DNA from: Oxytricha trifallax
Taxonomy: Eukaryota; Ciliophora; Spirotrichea; Sporadotrichida; Oxytrichidae
Length of the DNA stretch: 64,000 bases
Direction of reading: 5' to 3'
Assembly (NCBI GenBank): GCA_000711775.1
Contig: ARYC01000187.1
Span: 153,234-217,233, forward strand
Below the pieces are notes generated by a model, which saw only the letters and a list, made by a program, of their open reading frames with translations, was not told the origin of the DNA and did not search any database. Below are positions 21,100 through 32,913 of the stretch, in pieces. The first letter of the stretch is position 1, and the number at the start of each line of letters is the position of its first letter. The position numbers and the translations under genes are program-made.

Positions 21100-22540
21100 C
21101 TAAGAAATCATATCAGAGAGAAAATTGGCAATATCTAGGAGGCCTAATTATATGGTTCTTAAAGTGAGAAACTTCTTTACACTGCATACTCTGCCATATC
21201 TGACTGAAAAAGAGTTTAATTTTCATTATACAAATAAACTTGCAGTTAAAGAAATTATAAATAACAAATATTCATAGACTATGCCAAAATAATATGTTTA
21301 GTTAATAATATTAAATTGGACTTTTACATAAAAATTCAAAATAATTGTGTAAAATCTATTAAAAAATTGTCGTATAGTTATAATTAAATAAACTTTTTAT
21401 AAAAGGAAATAATATTTATCATTATAAAAATCCTCGAGATGATGTCTTCTAAATTTGTTCCTATACGCAAATACAAAAGAATATTGCAAATCAAAGATTA
21501 ATTATTTTATTTCTAGCATGAAATGTTGCTTATCTCATGCAATTGTGTTAATCTTACTTAAAAACTAGAAAAGATCTTTTGAACATTAATTCCTCATACA
21601 TCATAGAAAATTTCTATAAACAAGATTTCTTATGCCGATATAAATGATTCTTTCAGCATAATTCTTGCTAGACAGAGAGGAAGAGAAATTCAAATATAGT
21701 GAGCTTGAATCTTTCGTATTAACTTGTGGCCTAGTATCCCTTGGCTAATTGATTTTATTCTTTTATATGATTACTTTCAACAATATATGCACGAATTGCA
21801 ATATTTTTATAATTTTTATATTTAAAAACGAACATATTATATTATTAATGATGAGAAAACAAATAATTGATTTATAAAGTGTATTTTAATGTGTACGAGT
21901 ATGAGGAATTTTAATCAATAAAGTCTTTTGCTTAATATTTTACTTTAAAAAAATTAACTTTAAAATTCTAAAAGTTTTTTATTTAGTTCAATTATGAGCA
22001 TTTAGGGTTAGCTTCAATTGGGAAGTATATTCGATTTAATCATTCTAAAATTTACTACAATATTTTAAAATAACAATTCAATTAAATTAATTAAAAATTG
22101 TACATTTAAGAAGTAATATTGATATATTAAGTAAATTGGCATAACTCGAATTTAGAATAATCTTGTTAAGAAATTTATATTATCAATCGTAGAAGAGTTG
22201 AATTTAGTTTTTGTTTTGCATTGAATCAAATACTTCAAAGCATTCGAAGGGAGATAAATGATAAAAAGTTTACCAATAAATAAATTTAGTATATGCTTCT
22301 TTTTTGTCAAATTCGTTTTCCTCCTAATATATTTGAGGACAATCGTCGTTAAACTACTTTTATTGGTAAACATCATATTATTTTCTAAAGCTGAGTGTAA
22401 TCATCATTTAATATACATATAAATACAATCCATAATATTTGTTTGAATATTTAAGTTAAGCAATTACATGAAAAACTAAGTATTACTTTATGCTCTTTTT
22501 CTTTTAAATGCTAAAGATAATTACACAGAATACAAGCCTC
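21100..22540. other. AT-rich region, no supported gene
   Basis: No repeat family or motif seen. The minus frame at 22152-22376 has the Lys/Ile/Asn/Phe bias of AT-rich noise. Confidence 0.3.
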
Positions 22541-22559
22541 AAAAATCTATACCTTGAAT

Positions 22560-22840
22560 TAGCTTGAATATATCTTTAAACTCACTACACTCTCCAAGTC
22601 TTTCAAAGTTAAAAGGTTGTCATCCTCAAGCTGTGCATCTTCAATTATTTCTGTCAACCTTTCATTGTTCTTGCGTCTGTATATTACTTTTAGAAGTGAA
22701 GAAAGTTCACGAAGTTATAACTTATGCAGTTTTTTGAGCTTTATTCAAATAAAGTCTAAGAGTCTGCTAGTTACTCAAACACGATGCCTCTTTGCTGACC
22801 TTAGCTCCTACTTCCTCTTCCTATCATTTTGATATAATTA
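22560..22840 (-). CDS. Coding-like segment, helical, possible MDS
   Basis: Leftward frames give EEVGAKVSKEASCLSNQQ (about 22825-22770) and, in a shifted frame, KVIYRRKNNERLTEIIEDAQ and LKDLESVVSLK (about 22700-22560). The region is about 36% GC, above its flanks, and the charge pattern is protein-like. Two frames imply a junction or frameshift. Function unknown. Confidence 0.3.
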
Positions 22841-23188
22841 ACTCAGACTTCACAAGTGAAGCTAAAAGTACTAAAGCACCATTTTAAACTTTATGTAAAC
22901 CCCAATGCTTTTTTTAGGGAAGATAAAGTACTAACTAAATGAGTGAGCAAATTCTTAAGATTTACGGATGTACAATTCATTTTAGCTAGTGCTCATAAGA
23001 ATTTATTAATACTTACGAGGGGTTTAGTTCTTTCATACTTTTTTAGAGAAAAGCATTGAATTTGTTTTTACGATATTCTTCTCTGACAATCTAAGATTAA
23101 CGACTATTTTTTCTAAAATTAAAGTTCTGTTTTAAGTTATGGAAATTTAAAGATTCAAATGAATTGTTCAAATTTGTACTTATCTAAG

Positions 23189-23211
23189 TAATAATAATAA
23201 TAATAATAATG
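23189..23211. repeat. ATA/TAA trinucleotide microsatellite
   Basis: About seven and a half tandem AAT units. Confidence 0.85.
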
Positions 23212-23329
23212 ACATAAAAATAAGAATTTTAATGCATCGATTCAATTTAGTTTGAATATCTCAATCTATTTCTATTTTGTTGGAATTAAAATCTTATAAA
23301 TTATCTTGCCTCTATTTGTCAATTCTAAA

Positions 23330-23705
23330 AAATTCAATGTGAATGTCTCTCGTTCTACTAAAAGTTATTCTATTAAATAGAATCATTTTTGCTTCTATCG
23401 GTATTTTATCCGAATACTGTTTTATCAATATTTTTATCACTATTTTTTGTCTTACCTGAAATAATTAAAAAAACTTTTTCTGTAATCTCAATCCCCATCA
23501 TATCTTCGATATATTTCCATTTTTTTTATATCTACAGCCATTATGAGTACTATCAGCACAAGTCTTAGTTTACTTACCTCTTGCATCTCTTTAATTTATT
23601 TTATTTTTTATGGATTAAATTTGCCTAATTTCTTTACATCCATTTCTTTACTCTAATCCTTGCCGTCTCTTATCCTTCAAAAATTTTATCGGCCATTTTT
23701 AATTC
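23330..23705 (-). CDS. Coding-like segment, unknown
   Basis: Leftward, ATG near 23694 begins MADKIFEGQETARIRVKKWM; a second frame carries KKLGKFNPQKIKQIKEMQEV, and a third continues to about 23335 (YIEDMMGIEITEKVF). All use TAA/TAG as Gln. Frame changes may be junctions or decay; AGGTAAGT at about 23582 on this strand could be a splice donor. No domain recognised. Confidence 0.25.
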
Positions 23706-23747
23706 TCTCACTCTCCATTAACTACTATAACTTATTTTTTCTTAATA

Positions 23748-24161
23748 TTGTAGGAAAACATTCAAATTTCGGAAATTAATTTAAATTAAATATATTATTA
23801 ATAAAATTAGTGGCAGTTAAAATTATTCAATTTAAACGATCTTGGGCTCCTTCAATAGAGAATTCAAATTAGCTGCACTTTACAATTGGCGCTACTATTT
23901 TATTGCTTACCTAGAGCGAGATAACCTCACTTTAATTAAACACCTCTAAATTCATTAAATTATGCCCTCACATTAAAGTGAGGTTATCTCGCTTTAGGGA
24001 TGATATAAAATAGTAGCGCCTATAGTAAAGTCCAGCTAATTTTGAATTATCTATCTAATGAGCCCAAGATCGTTCAAATTGGACAACTTTAACTGCCACT
24101 AATTTGTAATTATATATATTTAATTAAATATAATTTCCCAAATTTGAATGTATTCCTACAA
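23748..24161. repeat. Palindromic MITE, copy 4 (414 bp)
   Basis: Begins TTGTAGGAAAACATTCAA, ends ATGTATTCCTACAA, flanked by TA on both sides. Core includes AGGTTATCTCGCT and its inverse. Confidence 0.9.
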
Positions 24162-26125
24162 TATTACCTTTAATTTTGATTTCTTGGGACATTTAAATCT
24201 TAGTTTTCCTTATCTTATTTGCCAGCATTCCAATAATTGTAGAGGTACAGTCGACCAGATTTTTTAATAGCTATCTTTATTGCTATTTTTCAAAACCAAT
24301 TTGGGCTTTGGAGCTTTAAAAATAGTTGGGTATTTATTCAAATTTAATTTATTGTATTTATTCTCTATATAGCCATTTATATAATTCATTAAATAGACTT
24401 AATCGTAAAAAATTATTTTAAAAAATAGGTCCAGAGAGAAAAAATAAACTAAATATTAAACATTTATTTTTTATAATATTATTAGACTACTAATAGAAGT
24501 CTAATAATATCTACTCTTTTATCTATCTCATAGTTATTTCTCCAAATTATTATTTTCTTAATAATATCAATTTTATTTATTATGCTTCTCTTCTCTGGAT
24601 TACTTTGGTGACTTGTGCCTTATTTATAATTTTATAATTATGTTTTATTGAATTTATCTGTCTCTCTGTTAATCCTTCAACCTCTTTTTTCATTTAAAGA
24701 TTTATTAGATGATTGATTCGTATATAGTATTCTACAGATCTTGCCTTTGCTTAATAGAATGGTAAAATTATTGAAACTAATAATTGAAATACTTTAGTGT
24801 TTCTTATTTTTCTATTACTCTGGTTAATAAAATTGCTTTACAGACTATTTTTCATAAATGAATTTTAAAATGGCTGATTAATAAGCTTTATATATATTAT
24901 GAATTTATGTTTAAATATACAACATTCCTTCAATTACATTTTGAGTAAGATTATTAAGTCCAATTAAAATTCCATTTACTCAATCAATCTTAATAAAGTA
25001 AAAAACAAAGTTTATTTTAAAGATGCAATAAATTACTAGATTTTAAAATTAAAATGCCTACAAATCATCAATCTCAACAAAATTCTAGACATTTTTAGCA
25101 AACTGTTCAGATAAATCAATTAATAATATCTCAAGTTAAAGCTTTATAGCTTCTTAGCATTATATTTTGTAAATTGTTAATTTTTTAACATTTTTATTAA
25201 ATTATAAACATTAAACATAATAAAGCAATGCATAATTTATTATATATTTTTATATTTTTCCATCCTATTTTATTGTATGATTTAATAAATTTATCTCGAA
25301 TTTTTTTAAACAATATCTTTTTTTGCAATTTTAAATTACTTTTTAACTTAAGAAACTTTATATTTAGTAAGTTTATGATCTCACAGCAGCTAAATTTTTT
25401 TTATTATTTCTTTAATGTCATACTGAAATGCAATTTAAAAAATATGATTTCTGTTATATAATCCTCTCTTTTCTTTGTTATTATTATTCAATATTTCTTA
25501 AATTTATATATAAATTAATAATGAAATTTTATATCTTTAAATTTACCTGTTTGTATCTTTAGAAGTATTTTTCTATGCGATTACCTCTGGAAATTGACTC
25601 TTTTGAAATATAGCGCTCTCTATTATTTCGATTTTAAAACAAATATTTTTATCCTTATAAACATAATGCCTATATTTTTACCACTATGATAGTTGGATGG
25701 AATTTTGATTATTTTACTTCTCCTTCCTGAAAGAGTCATTTCAATTTCATTTCGTTTATAACATTTTTGATTATTATCTTTACAGCTTCTAAATTAAGTC
25801 ATTACCAATTTCTCAGAATAAGGTAATGAGAAAGAAAATTCTTTTTTCCTTCTTTAATTAATAGCGTATAAGGGTAAGTCTTTTTCACTAATAATTAAGT
25901 TAGATGCGACAATTTATATGAACTATGAAACTGGGTCAAGGAATTCATCTGAAATATTAATCCAAAAATTTAGTTTTATGAAAAATAATTTGAATAATTT
26001 TTATGGCAAGAATATAATTTAGATTAATATGTGTACTTATTAAAACTTATTAAAAATGGATATCTAAAAAATGTCTCATATTCATAATCGTCGTTATTTA
26101 ATGCTTTTAGTCACATCTCTGTTTC
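24162..26125. other. AT-rich region, nothing recognised
   Basis: Long low-complexity stretch; the plus frame 25228-25461 is Phe/Leu/Ile/Asn-rich noise. Confidence 0.35.
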
Positions 26126-26255
26126 ACCTTGCGAAGCTTCTTTTTGCTGACACCTCAGGTCCTACCAGGTAGAATTTCTTAAAAAATTAATTTAAAGATA
26201 TGTTTTTTGTAAATTAGATTTTAAGTAAGTAAACAGGCTCCACCAGCGTCTGATT
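26126..26255 (-). other. Segment related to 28.2 kb, possible MDS paralogue
   Basis: Contains GGCTCCACCAGCGTCTG at about 26236, nearly repeated at 28298 (GCCTCCACCAGCGTCTC), each followed leftward by an AT-rich spacer and then a GC-richer patch with a CCTACCAGGTAG / TTACCTGGC-type sequence. On the minus strand the shared part reads D-A-G-G. This could be a duplicated gene start or a paralogous MDS; weak. Confidence 0.3.
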
Positions 26256-27549
26256 AGTAGGAATACTTATAAATATCTAAGCTTTCTTAAAAGTTATCTT
26301 TTACTAAATATAGATTATGAATTAATATTTTATTATATACTAAATTTTGGGGAATATGTCTTCTGACTCTCATTTATCAATAGCCTGATCAACAACTATA
26401 TAATTCTTCAAAGTCTCTTGAATCATATAGAATTATTTAACTTTTGATCTTGAACTTTTACTCGTTTGATTAAATTTATCCATAATCTGTAATACTTTCA
26501 TTTTTCTTCGTTACTTTAATGCCTTAGTTTCTTAAATTTTGCTGCGTACAAAAAATTTGGCTTTACTATTTCCTCTCCTTCTGAATATCCTATCATTATG
26601 ATATCTATCCTTACCAAATCTCTTACATAGAATTATAAAACAGTAAATCATTCCTAATTCTAGTAAGACCTTTATTTATAAAATAACAGCAAATGTGAAT
26701 CTACACCTTAAGGGTTCTTGTAATACCTCTCAATTTACAAATTTCACTTTGCCTTAAATATGAACATTTTTCAAAATTTAATGCCTTGATATAGTTAAAA
26801 AGATTTAATAAATTCTTAAGATATTATCACATTTAGAGCGTGGAAGGATAAATAATTGAGATATTTAGTAAAAAAATTGCATCATCAATCTTTCTCGATA
26901 AATGGAGGGGCTATAATTTTATATAAAAAAAATTCTAGGCAAAAGCATTATTATAGACACATTTTTTATATAATATGTGGTAATTTAGCTCTCATTGCTT
27001 AATTTTAAATCTATTTGTTCAATTATTCTTATAAAATTTATAATAATAAAAATGTGATTTAATTATTTTAACTCAACTTTACTAAAAGGTTAACTTTGAT
27101 TAATATAATTTTATTAATTTTAGTCAAGATTATGAAGTTTATCATTCTAATGAAAATATAAATAAAAATATCAATTAATGATATAGATTTAATTCAGTTA
27201 GATAAGATATTTTTATTAAATCTTGGTATGACTATGGAGAAAAAAAATTATTAAATTGATAGTTAATCCAGATTTGCTGCCCAGTTTTTTTTATTTTACT
27301 TGTTTACTAATCTCTCTATTGTGTAATCTTAACAATTTTTCAAAAAAATGTATTAAAAAAATATCATAGAATTGTGAATGTACATCAAACTCTTGGATTT
27401 TGTCTCTTTTTACATCAAGTATAAAAATTTAACTCTTCAAATTTGAGTTTAAAATAATGTTTCTTAAATTCATTAATTTGATTTCAATGTAACATCAAAC
27501 ACTACGATAACCTTTCTTATTTTTATCACTGGAATCAGCTTATTATATA
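26256..27549. other. AT-rich region, nothing recognised
   Basis: No supported gene or repeat. Confidence 0.3.
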
Positions 27550-27970
27550 CTGCTTATTAAATTGTTTTTCTGATTATGTCTAAGAAGTAATTCCTTTAAC
27601 AAAATATTATCCATTTCTCAGTAAGCATGTGGTTATACTCTAAGACCATGCCTCTGTATCCCAAGAAATTTGCAATTTGTTTGACATGTCAGCCTTGTAC
27701 CTATCTTACTCATTGTAGTTAGTAAATCTAATGATGTTCTTAATATTCTTTCTATTGATAATTTTTTTTAGATGGTAACTAGAATATTTCTCAATGATTT
27801 CATACTTTCTTTCATCTAATACTCTGTCCAGAACTTATATTTACATACCAGATACTATAAAGACATATTTAAGTTTATTGATTTCATTTCTTAGAGGATA
27901 TCATAGTAGGATTTGACTAGCAGCTCTAGTTCAATCATTTCTGAATTATTGCTCTTATTAAGAAGTATCT
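27550..27970 (-). CDS. Coding-like segment, unknown
   Basis: Leftward from about 27965 one frame gives MIELELLVKSYYDILQEMKS; from about 27850 another gives VLDERKYEIIEKYSSYHLKK and FTNYNEQDRYKADMSNKLQ. Both are polar and protein-like with Gln-coded TAA/TAG and extend over 100 codons. No family recognised. The two good frames suggest a junction, intron or frameshift near 27850. Confidence 0.3.
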
Positions 27971-28189
27971 TTCATTTTAAATAGGAGATACCATTTTATT
28001 TCTGTATTTTTCATAAGATTATGATAAATAAAAAAAAAATATATGATTATAACAATTTAATCAAAATGAATAATTAAACTAATTAAAACAACACAAAATA
28101 GAATCTTATAGATCAGGTTCACCTACTCACATCCCTAGTTTTGTAATTTAATCTTGTCATCTTATTTATTATTTTGTCTTGCTTTTTGT

Positions 28190-28315
28190 CGCTCTGTGAA
28201 GTCTCAGTCTTACGGCACCAGAAGTTTTACCTGGCATAATTACTAAAAAATAAAAATTTGGATAAGTTTTTGAAACTTATATTTTTTGTGAGTATACAGC
28301 CTCCACCAGCGTCTC
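28190..28315 (-). other. Segment with short basic ORF, related to 26.2 kb
   Basis: On the minus strand ATG near 28235 opens a 26-codon basic peptide (MPGKTSGAVRLRLHRATK), preceded by an AT-rich stretch and a D-A-G-G-coding patch shared with 26.2 kb. Basic composition recalls a histone tail, but no histone is recognisable. May be a gene end or MDS. Confidence 0.25.
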
Positions 28316-28550
28316 TACATATTTTTTCCATTTTAATATCATTCAATTTATTATTAATTTATCAATTATCTATTATTTTTCATAATTTAAAATTAGTAGA
28401 ATCAACTGCCTTAATGCCAAATATATACTCTGTCCAAGAGAAGTATGAATTTCTCCCTTTAATTGGATGTTTTCTTCTTCCTCTATAATATAAATTTTAT
28501 TTGTATGCTTAATTGTTAAATTTATTAGCTTCAATAGGATATTTAAGGCA

Positions 28551-28660
28551 TCATATAGGTTCTACTCCATCTAAATTAGTGAAAATTGTAGCTTTATCAT
28601 CAATACCTGATCTTTCCAAAGTTAAAAGATAATCATTTCTATCATTGCTCCTTTGATAAT
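28551..28660 (-). CDS. Short coding-like segment beside a TBE
   Basis: Leftward frame YQRSNDRNDYLLTLERSGID... ends at TGA after DGVEPI. It directly abuts the left end of TBE copy E at 28661, so the open frame seen to the right of it is transposon sequence. Probably a true coding fragment cut by the insertion. Product unknown. Confidence 0.35.
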
Positions 28661-28945
28661 CAAAATCCCAAAACCCCTTAATGAGGTTTATAAACTTTTT
28701 GATTTGTAGGTATATTTGGTGTTTTATTAGTGTTAATATAGAAATTAGGCCAGCTTGCAAAATAAGAAATACCAATTAGCGATTCAAAACCCCAAAATCA
28801 TTTCAGTAGTTTGATTGATTTTTTGATTTATAAAAGTAGACTATTAAGGCATACTTTATTAGAGTTTTAATAGGGTTTATGTAGGGGTTTATAGGGTAAA
28901 TATTAGTAATTTAATTTAGTATAACAAGCGAGTTTTTAAAATATT

Positions 28946-30379
28946 TCACACAAAACATAAGCTTTGAGTCAATTAGGCAGTTCTCTGAATTTTATTCTTC
29001 TTAGTTGCTGCTTGTTTATATCTATAGTAACATCGTTAACGTTGCTTGGCTTGATAATAGTTGAGTATGCAAGTTCTCTGAGCCCTCCGTTAATTTTATT
29101 CTTATCAAGATATTGTTTGATCCTTTACTTATAATCTCTCTCTCACTCTTGCTGCTAAAGTAATCGTTCCTTGGCATGTCACTCTCAATTATTATTGCTG
29201 CTAATTCCCATATATCCCAAGCAATATCTCCGTCTCTCCAATCTTCTCTATCAGAGAAATATTCAGAAGTGCCTCGTACATTTCCAAGTGCAGAGGCTTG
29301 CACTCTTTAAGCCCTGTTGAAATCAATAATATATACTCTTAGAGGTTGAAAGTCTATCATTATATTTTCTGGTTTTAAGTCTCTATGAACGTAACCGAGC
29401 TTGTGAAGTTCTTCTATTCCTTCAACAATCTGCTGGACCATCTAGCCAATTTTCCTTTGGCATCTGTTGTCAGATAAAAACTCTCTGTAAGTCATTTCTA
29501 GGAGGGGAAGCCTAAATGCTACGTGATCTTTTCCAAGTAAAATGGAATCAAGCTAGATAATATGCCTGCACTCTTTAAATTTTTCTTATTAAAGTGCGTA
29601 ATACTCGTTAGCAAAATTCCAATTAGAACTTTTCATCAGCAAGGAAAGTAATTGAAAGGATAAATTTTTTAAGCATATTAGTCATCTTTTATCCTCTAGA
29701 GTGATATAACTATCAAGACAAGAATCTATGTCAATTATTTTCAAGACAGGAATCTTCATAACCTCAATTTTACCATAATATTATTGATTTCTGAGACTGG
29801 GAAGTTCTTAACTGCTTTCTTTATTCTTGCTTACTTCTATACCTTAACTCTAAGAGACTCAGCTGAATTGCTTTACCTTCTTTTTAATAGGAATATATTA
29901 CCTGTAGTTTCATGAATAAACACAAAGCTTTGATTGTGATTTTTCTTTAAGTGCGCTTTGAGGTCTCTTGTATGAGAATATGGCTTTTCACAGAACTCAC
30001 AGATATACTTGCCATCCTTCTTTTAATCCTTTAGATACAATTTAGGCATATCGTTGTGTATATCTCTCAAATGTCTCTTGTAAGTTGAATTGTAGAGGAA
30101 AACTTTATTGCATTCTTTGCATTAATAGTCAACTTTAGCTGGTAAAACTTAATGCTCTATGGCGGGTTATATAACCTCCTCCTCAATTTTTTCTTTCTCT
30201 TTGATTATTTCTTTATTACTTTATATTTGAATCTCAAAGGTTGACTCGTCAAAAGTGTCATATGTAGACTCCCACTAAGTGCAAGCGTCTCTGGTCTCAA
30301 CTTTTTTTAGTTGCTGGAATGATAACTTTTATTGACTTTACCCAAGTAATGCCGCACTTCTCAAAAGGTTAGCGCTCAT
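28946..30379 (-). pseudogene. TBE zinc-finger/kinase ORF (57-kDa class), near full length
   Basis: ATG at 30379 (MSANLLRSAALLG) to TGA 28946, 478 codons if frame changes compensate, matching a 57-kDa product. Order: acidic N-terminal region, zinc fingers (YQCKECNKVFLY at about 30120; second finger about 30010-29960), then a kinase domain with HRDLKPEN (about 29375), IIDFN, and WDIWELAAII. The kinase segment at 29303-29140 is in a different frame from both ends, so at least two shifts exist, one near 29135 where the sequence diverges from the 6.9-kb copy. DFN replaces DFG as in the other copies, suggesting a family trait or a non-canonical kinase. Confidence 0.8.
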
Positions 30380-30953
30380 TTTAGTTTGCTGATATATTTT
30401 ATTATAATAATGATAAAAACTACATAGAAATACTATAATAGTAGAGTATAAGACACTCTGGTAAATTCTTTGCTGAGAGGAAAGTTAATTAAATCACCGA
30501 AAACTGGAGTAATATGACATATTTTATGAGTATATTTTACTTTTTACTAAATTAAAATGCTCTTAAAGAAGTTTTGTTTCTCTAGGAGGTCCTCCAAATC
30601 ATGTTTGAAATTAATTTTTGGAGGTAAAGTTATTAATTTTTTTTTTTATTTAATATGCTCCTATTAAGTCTCAACCTTAAAATTTAACTCCTAATAAAGT
30701 ATGAACTTAATTTGTAGGACCTCTTAAAATAATTAAACATTATTAGGAGGAATTTAATGGAGAAAGTTTGATAAAAATGGAATCAATCTGTGAAACTTGG
30801 AGCAAGCGTTTCAATGCTTCTCATCATATCATTCGAGGTTGACCTCCAGTAGGTCCTCCCTATTTAGTAGTAAGATTTTAATAAACTTAGAATGGATATC
30901 CATAATTTTAAAATTCATTAACAATTCCAGAAAGAGGAAGCAAGATTGAGTCT

Positions 30954-31735
30954 ATGAATGATGCAATGAAGAAAATTTAATCTCAAGATTTAATAGGGAA
31001 ATTTCGAAGTAAAGAGAACCTCTACAGATACTTGGTTTAACAAGGTAAGTTTTCAGCTATAATCTACTTTATTGTTATAGTTGGACTCTTCTTACCAACT
31101 TAGGAGGGAACTAAAATGTCATTCTTAAAAGCTTTATTCAGTGAAGAGAAAAAAGCTTTTAAGTCTAATGAAATTAGGATAATAGAGATACCTAACTACC
31201 TTGAAATATCAGTGACGAACCTATATGACGATACTATGAGTGATCCTGATGTTGCTCTCTACCTTCAATCAAAGTCTTAACTCTCAAATAAGTTGCCAGA
31301 GAGAAACTTTCTTTAGTGTTCTTGGAGCTCTCAAACCTGATTACTAAAAATAAGTAATTTAAGAAGCTCACAAGAAAAGATACAGCATCTCTCCTGAAGA
31401 GAAAGAGAAGTAAGGCATTAAAATAAGCGACACGTGGCTGTAGGAACTTCAAAAGCATCCTTAAATATCAATTAAGGTTATACTTATAACTTTATAGAAA
31501 AACCTGGCACTGCTATATACTTGATGAAAGAGCGCAGCAAATTAAACAGTGAGAGAAAGTCTCATGTAAAGCATGAATTTAGTAAAAGAATTTTCAAAGA
31601 TTTATAAAGCCAGACGAGATGAACATAGATACAGGAGCTGGCTCTAAAAAATGAAACATAGGCCCAAGCAATCCTTAAGAGGTAGAAAAGAAAGAGAAGA
31701 CAAATCCCTTTATGGGAAAATTTAATATGTAAACT
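30954..31735 (+). CDS. TBE 22-kDa-class ORF with putative intron
   Basis: ATG 30954 (MNDAMKKIQSQDLIGKF). A 36-nt GT-AG interval (31044-31079, GTAAGT...TATAG) separates LVQQ from GLFLPTQEGTKMSFLKA; removing it keeps the frame, and the copies at 4.5 kb and 35.3 kb also diverge exactly here, so an intron is likely. C-terminal part matches copy A (ISPEEKE). The TGA used by copies A and F after F-N-M is TAA here (31733 region), so this copy would read through into the overlapping transposase end. A frame change is visible near 31280-31320. Function unknown. Confidence 0.65.
31044..31079 (+). other. Putative 36-nt spliceosomal intron
   Basis: Starts GTAAGT, ends TTATAG, very AT-rich, length typical of short ciliate introns. 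Splicing restores the frame between the conserved peptides on both sides. Confidence 0.55.
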
Positions 31736-31742
31736 TATTCAT

Positions 31743-32782
31743 TCACTTAAATCTAAGACTTATTTATATACACAAATCTCCCTTCTCTTGCGCACATTTT
31801 GGCTTTATCATCGCTGACTCTTTTAGCAGCACTCTTGATAAAATCTACTGAATCTATCTTCAAGTCGTGCATCAAGTGATAGAGTAAAAGTTTCTCTGGC
31901 ATTTTAATAACCCCCAATATAATTCAATTCAATTGAACTGAGGACTGTAGGGAACATTAAATACAGGTGTTATATTTAATCTTTCATATTCCTTCCTTGA
32001 GTCTTTAGTTTTATGAACTGATAAGTTATCAACAAATAGATTGATCTCTTAGTCAGCGTATTTATCTCTAAGCTATTTTAGGAACTTTAAGTATTACTCA
32101 GTCTTTATAGACCGATGGTGGATGACATAAGTCTCGAGGCCATTATCTTCACTTATTCCACCAAGTATAGCATGAGTTTAAACCTTAACTTTTTAATCAT
32201 AAACTACTATGTTGCTGTACCTCTTGTACCAAGATCTAGATATAAAGGTATTGGATGTAAACACAGCTTTATCAGCAAGTATGAACTTAATATTATGGTC
32301 TTAAGCTCCCTTCATTTAATCGAGCATATAATTTAAATTAGTCTTATAAATGGAACTGTGAAGTCAATCACTCTCTTAATGAGATTGACTGTCTTCTAAG
32401 ATATACCATTCCTATTATATATGTTAGCAATGGATTATGCAGAGATGTGAAGCTCAGGAAATTGGCGATGAAACATCACAGCTCTCAAGGCCAGAGAGAA
32501 ATGAGACCAGTATTTAAGTGTCTTATCATTGATGAGATAATCAATATTATGCTGTTGAAATTTCAAAGATCTCTTAGGCTTAGAATTAATCTATTATCTC
32601 TTCAAATTTAATGATAAAAGACAGTGAGACCTAACACTTGCAAAAGATTTATGGAGGAGTCTTGCTATAGAAGTGTAATTGAGAATAGGTTTGAGTTGAT
32701 CACAATAATCATTACAACTATATCTCAAATTAAACAGTAAATCCATATACTCACTGTCATAAACTGACCCCAAACCTCGCAT
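31743..32782 (-). pseudogene. TBE transposase, DD34E (42-kDa class)
   Basis: ATG 32782 (MRGLGSVYDSEYMDLLFNLR), HTH-like region LNYTSIARLLHKSFASVRSH, then the DDE core reading leftward (first Asp in the region about 32270, second Asp about 32020, Glu about 31925). End near 31743 where it overlaps or abuts the 22-kDa ORF. A length not divisible by three and TGA codons in the simple frame show one or more shifts. Closely similar to the copy A gene. Confidence 0.8.
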
Positions 32783-32913
32783 ATACTCAACTAAATTACT
32801 AATATTTAAACTATAAACCCCTACATGAACCCTTTTAAAACCTTAATAAAGCATGCCTTAATAGTCTACTTTTATCAATCAAACTACTGAAAGGGTTTTG
32901 GGTTTTGATTATT

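Larger units (their letters stand above)
28785..32907. mobile_element. TBE copy D, complete 4,123 bp, TSD ATT
   Basis: Left end CAAAACCCCAAAATCAT at 28785, right end AGGGTTTTGGGTTTTG at 32907, each flanked by ATT, a 3-bp target duplication of the A-N-T form known for TBEs. Terminal inverted repeats match those of copy A. It carries all three genes in the order kinase (minus), 22-kDa ORF (plus), transposase (minus). It sits between the left end of copy E and the start of the copy E transposase gene. Best preserved copy in the window, though still with frameshifts. Confidence 0.95.

Noticed and set aside
28551..28775. 74-codon minus-strand ORF across the TBE end
   Set aside because: The right two-fifths is transposon terminal repeat; only the part left of 28661 is kept as a coding-like segment.
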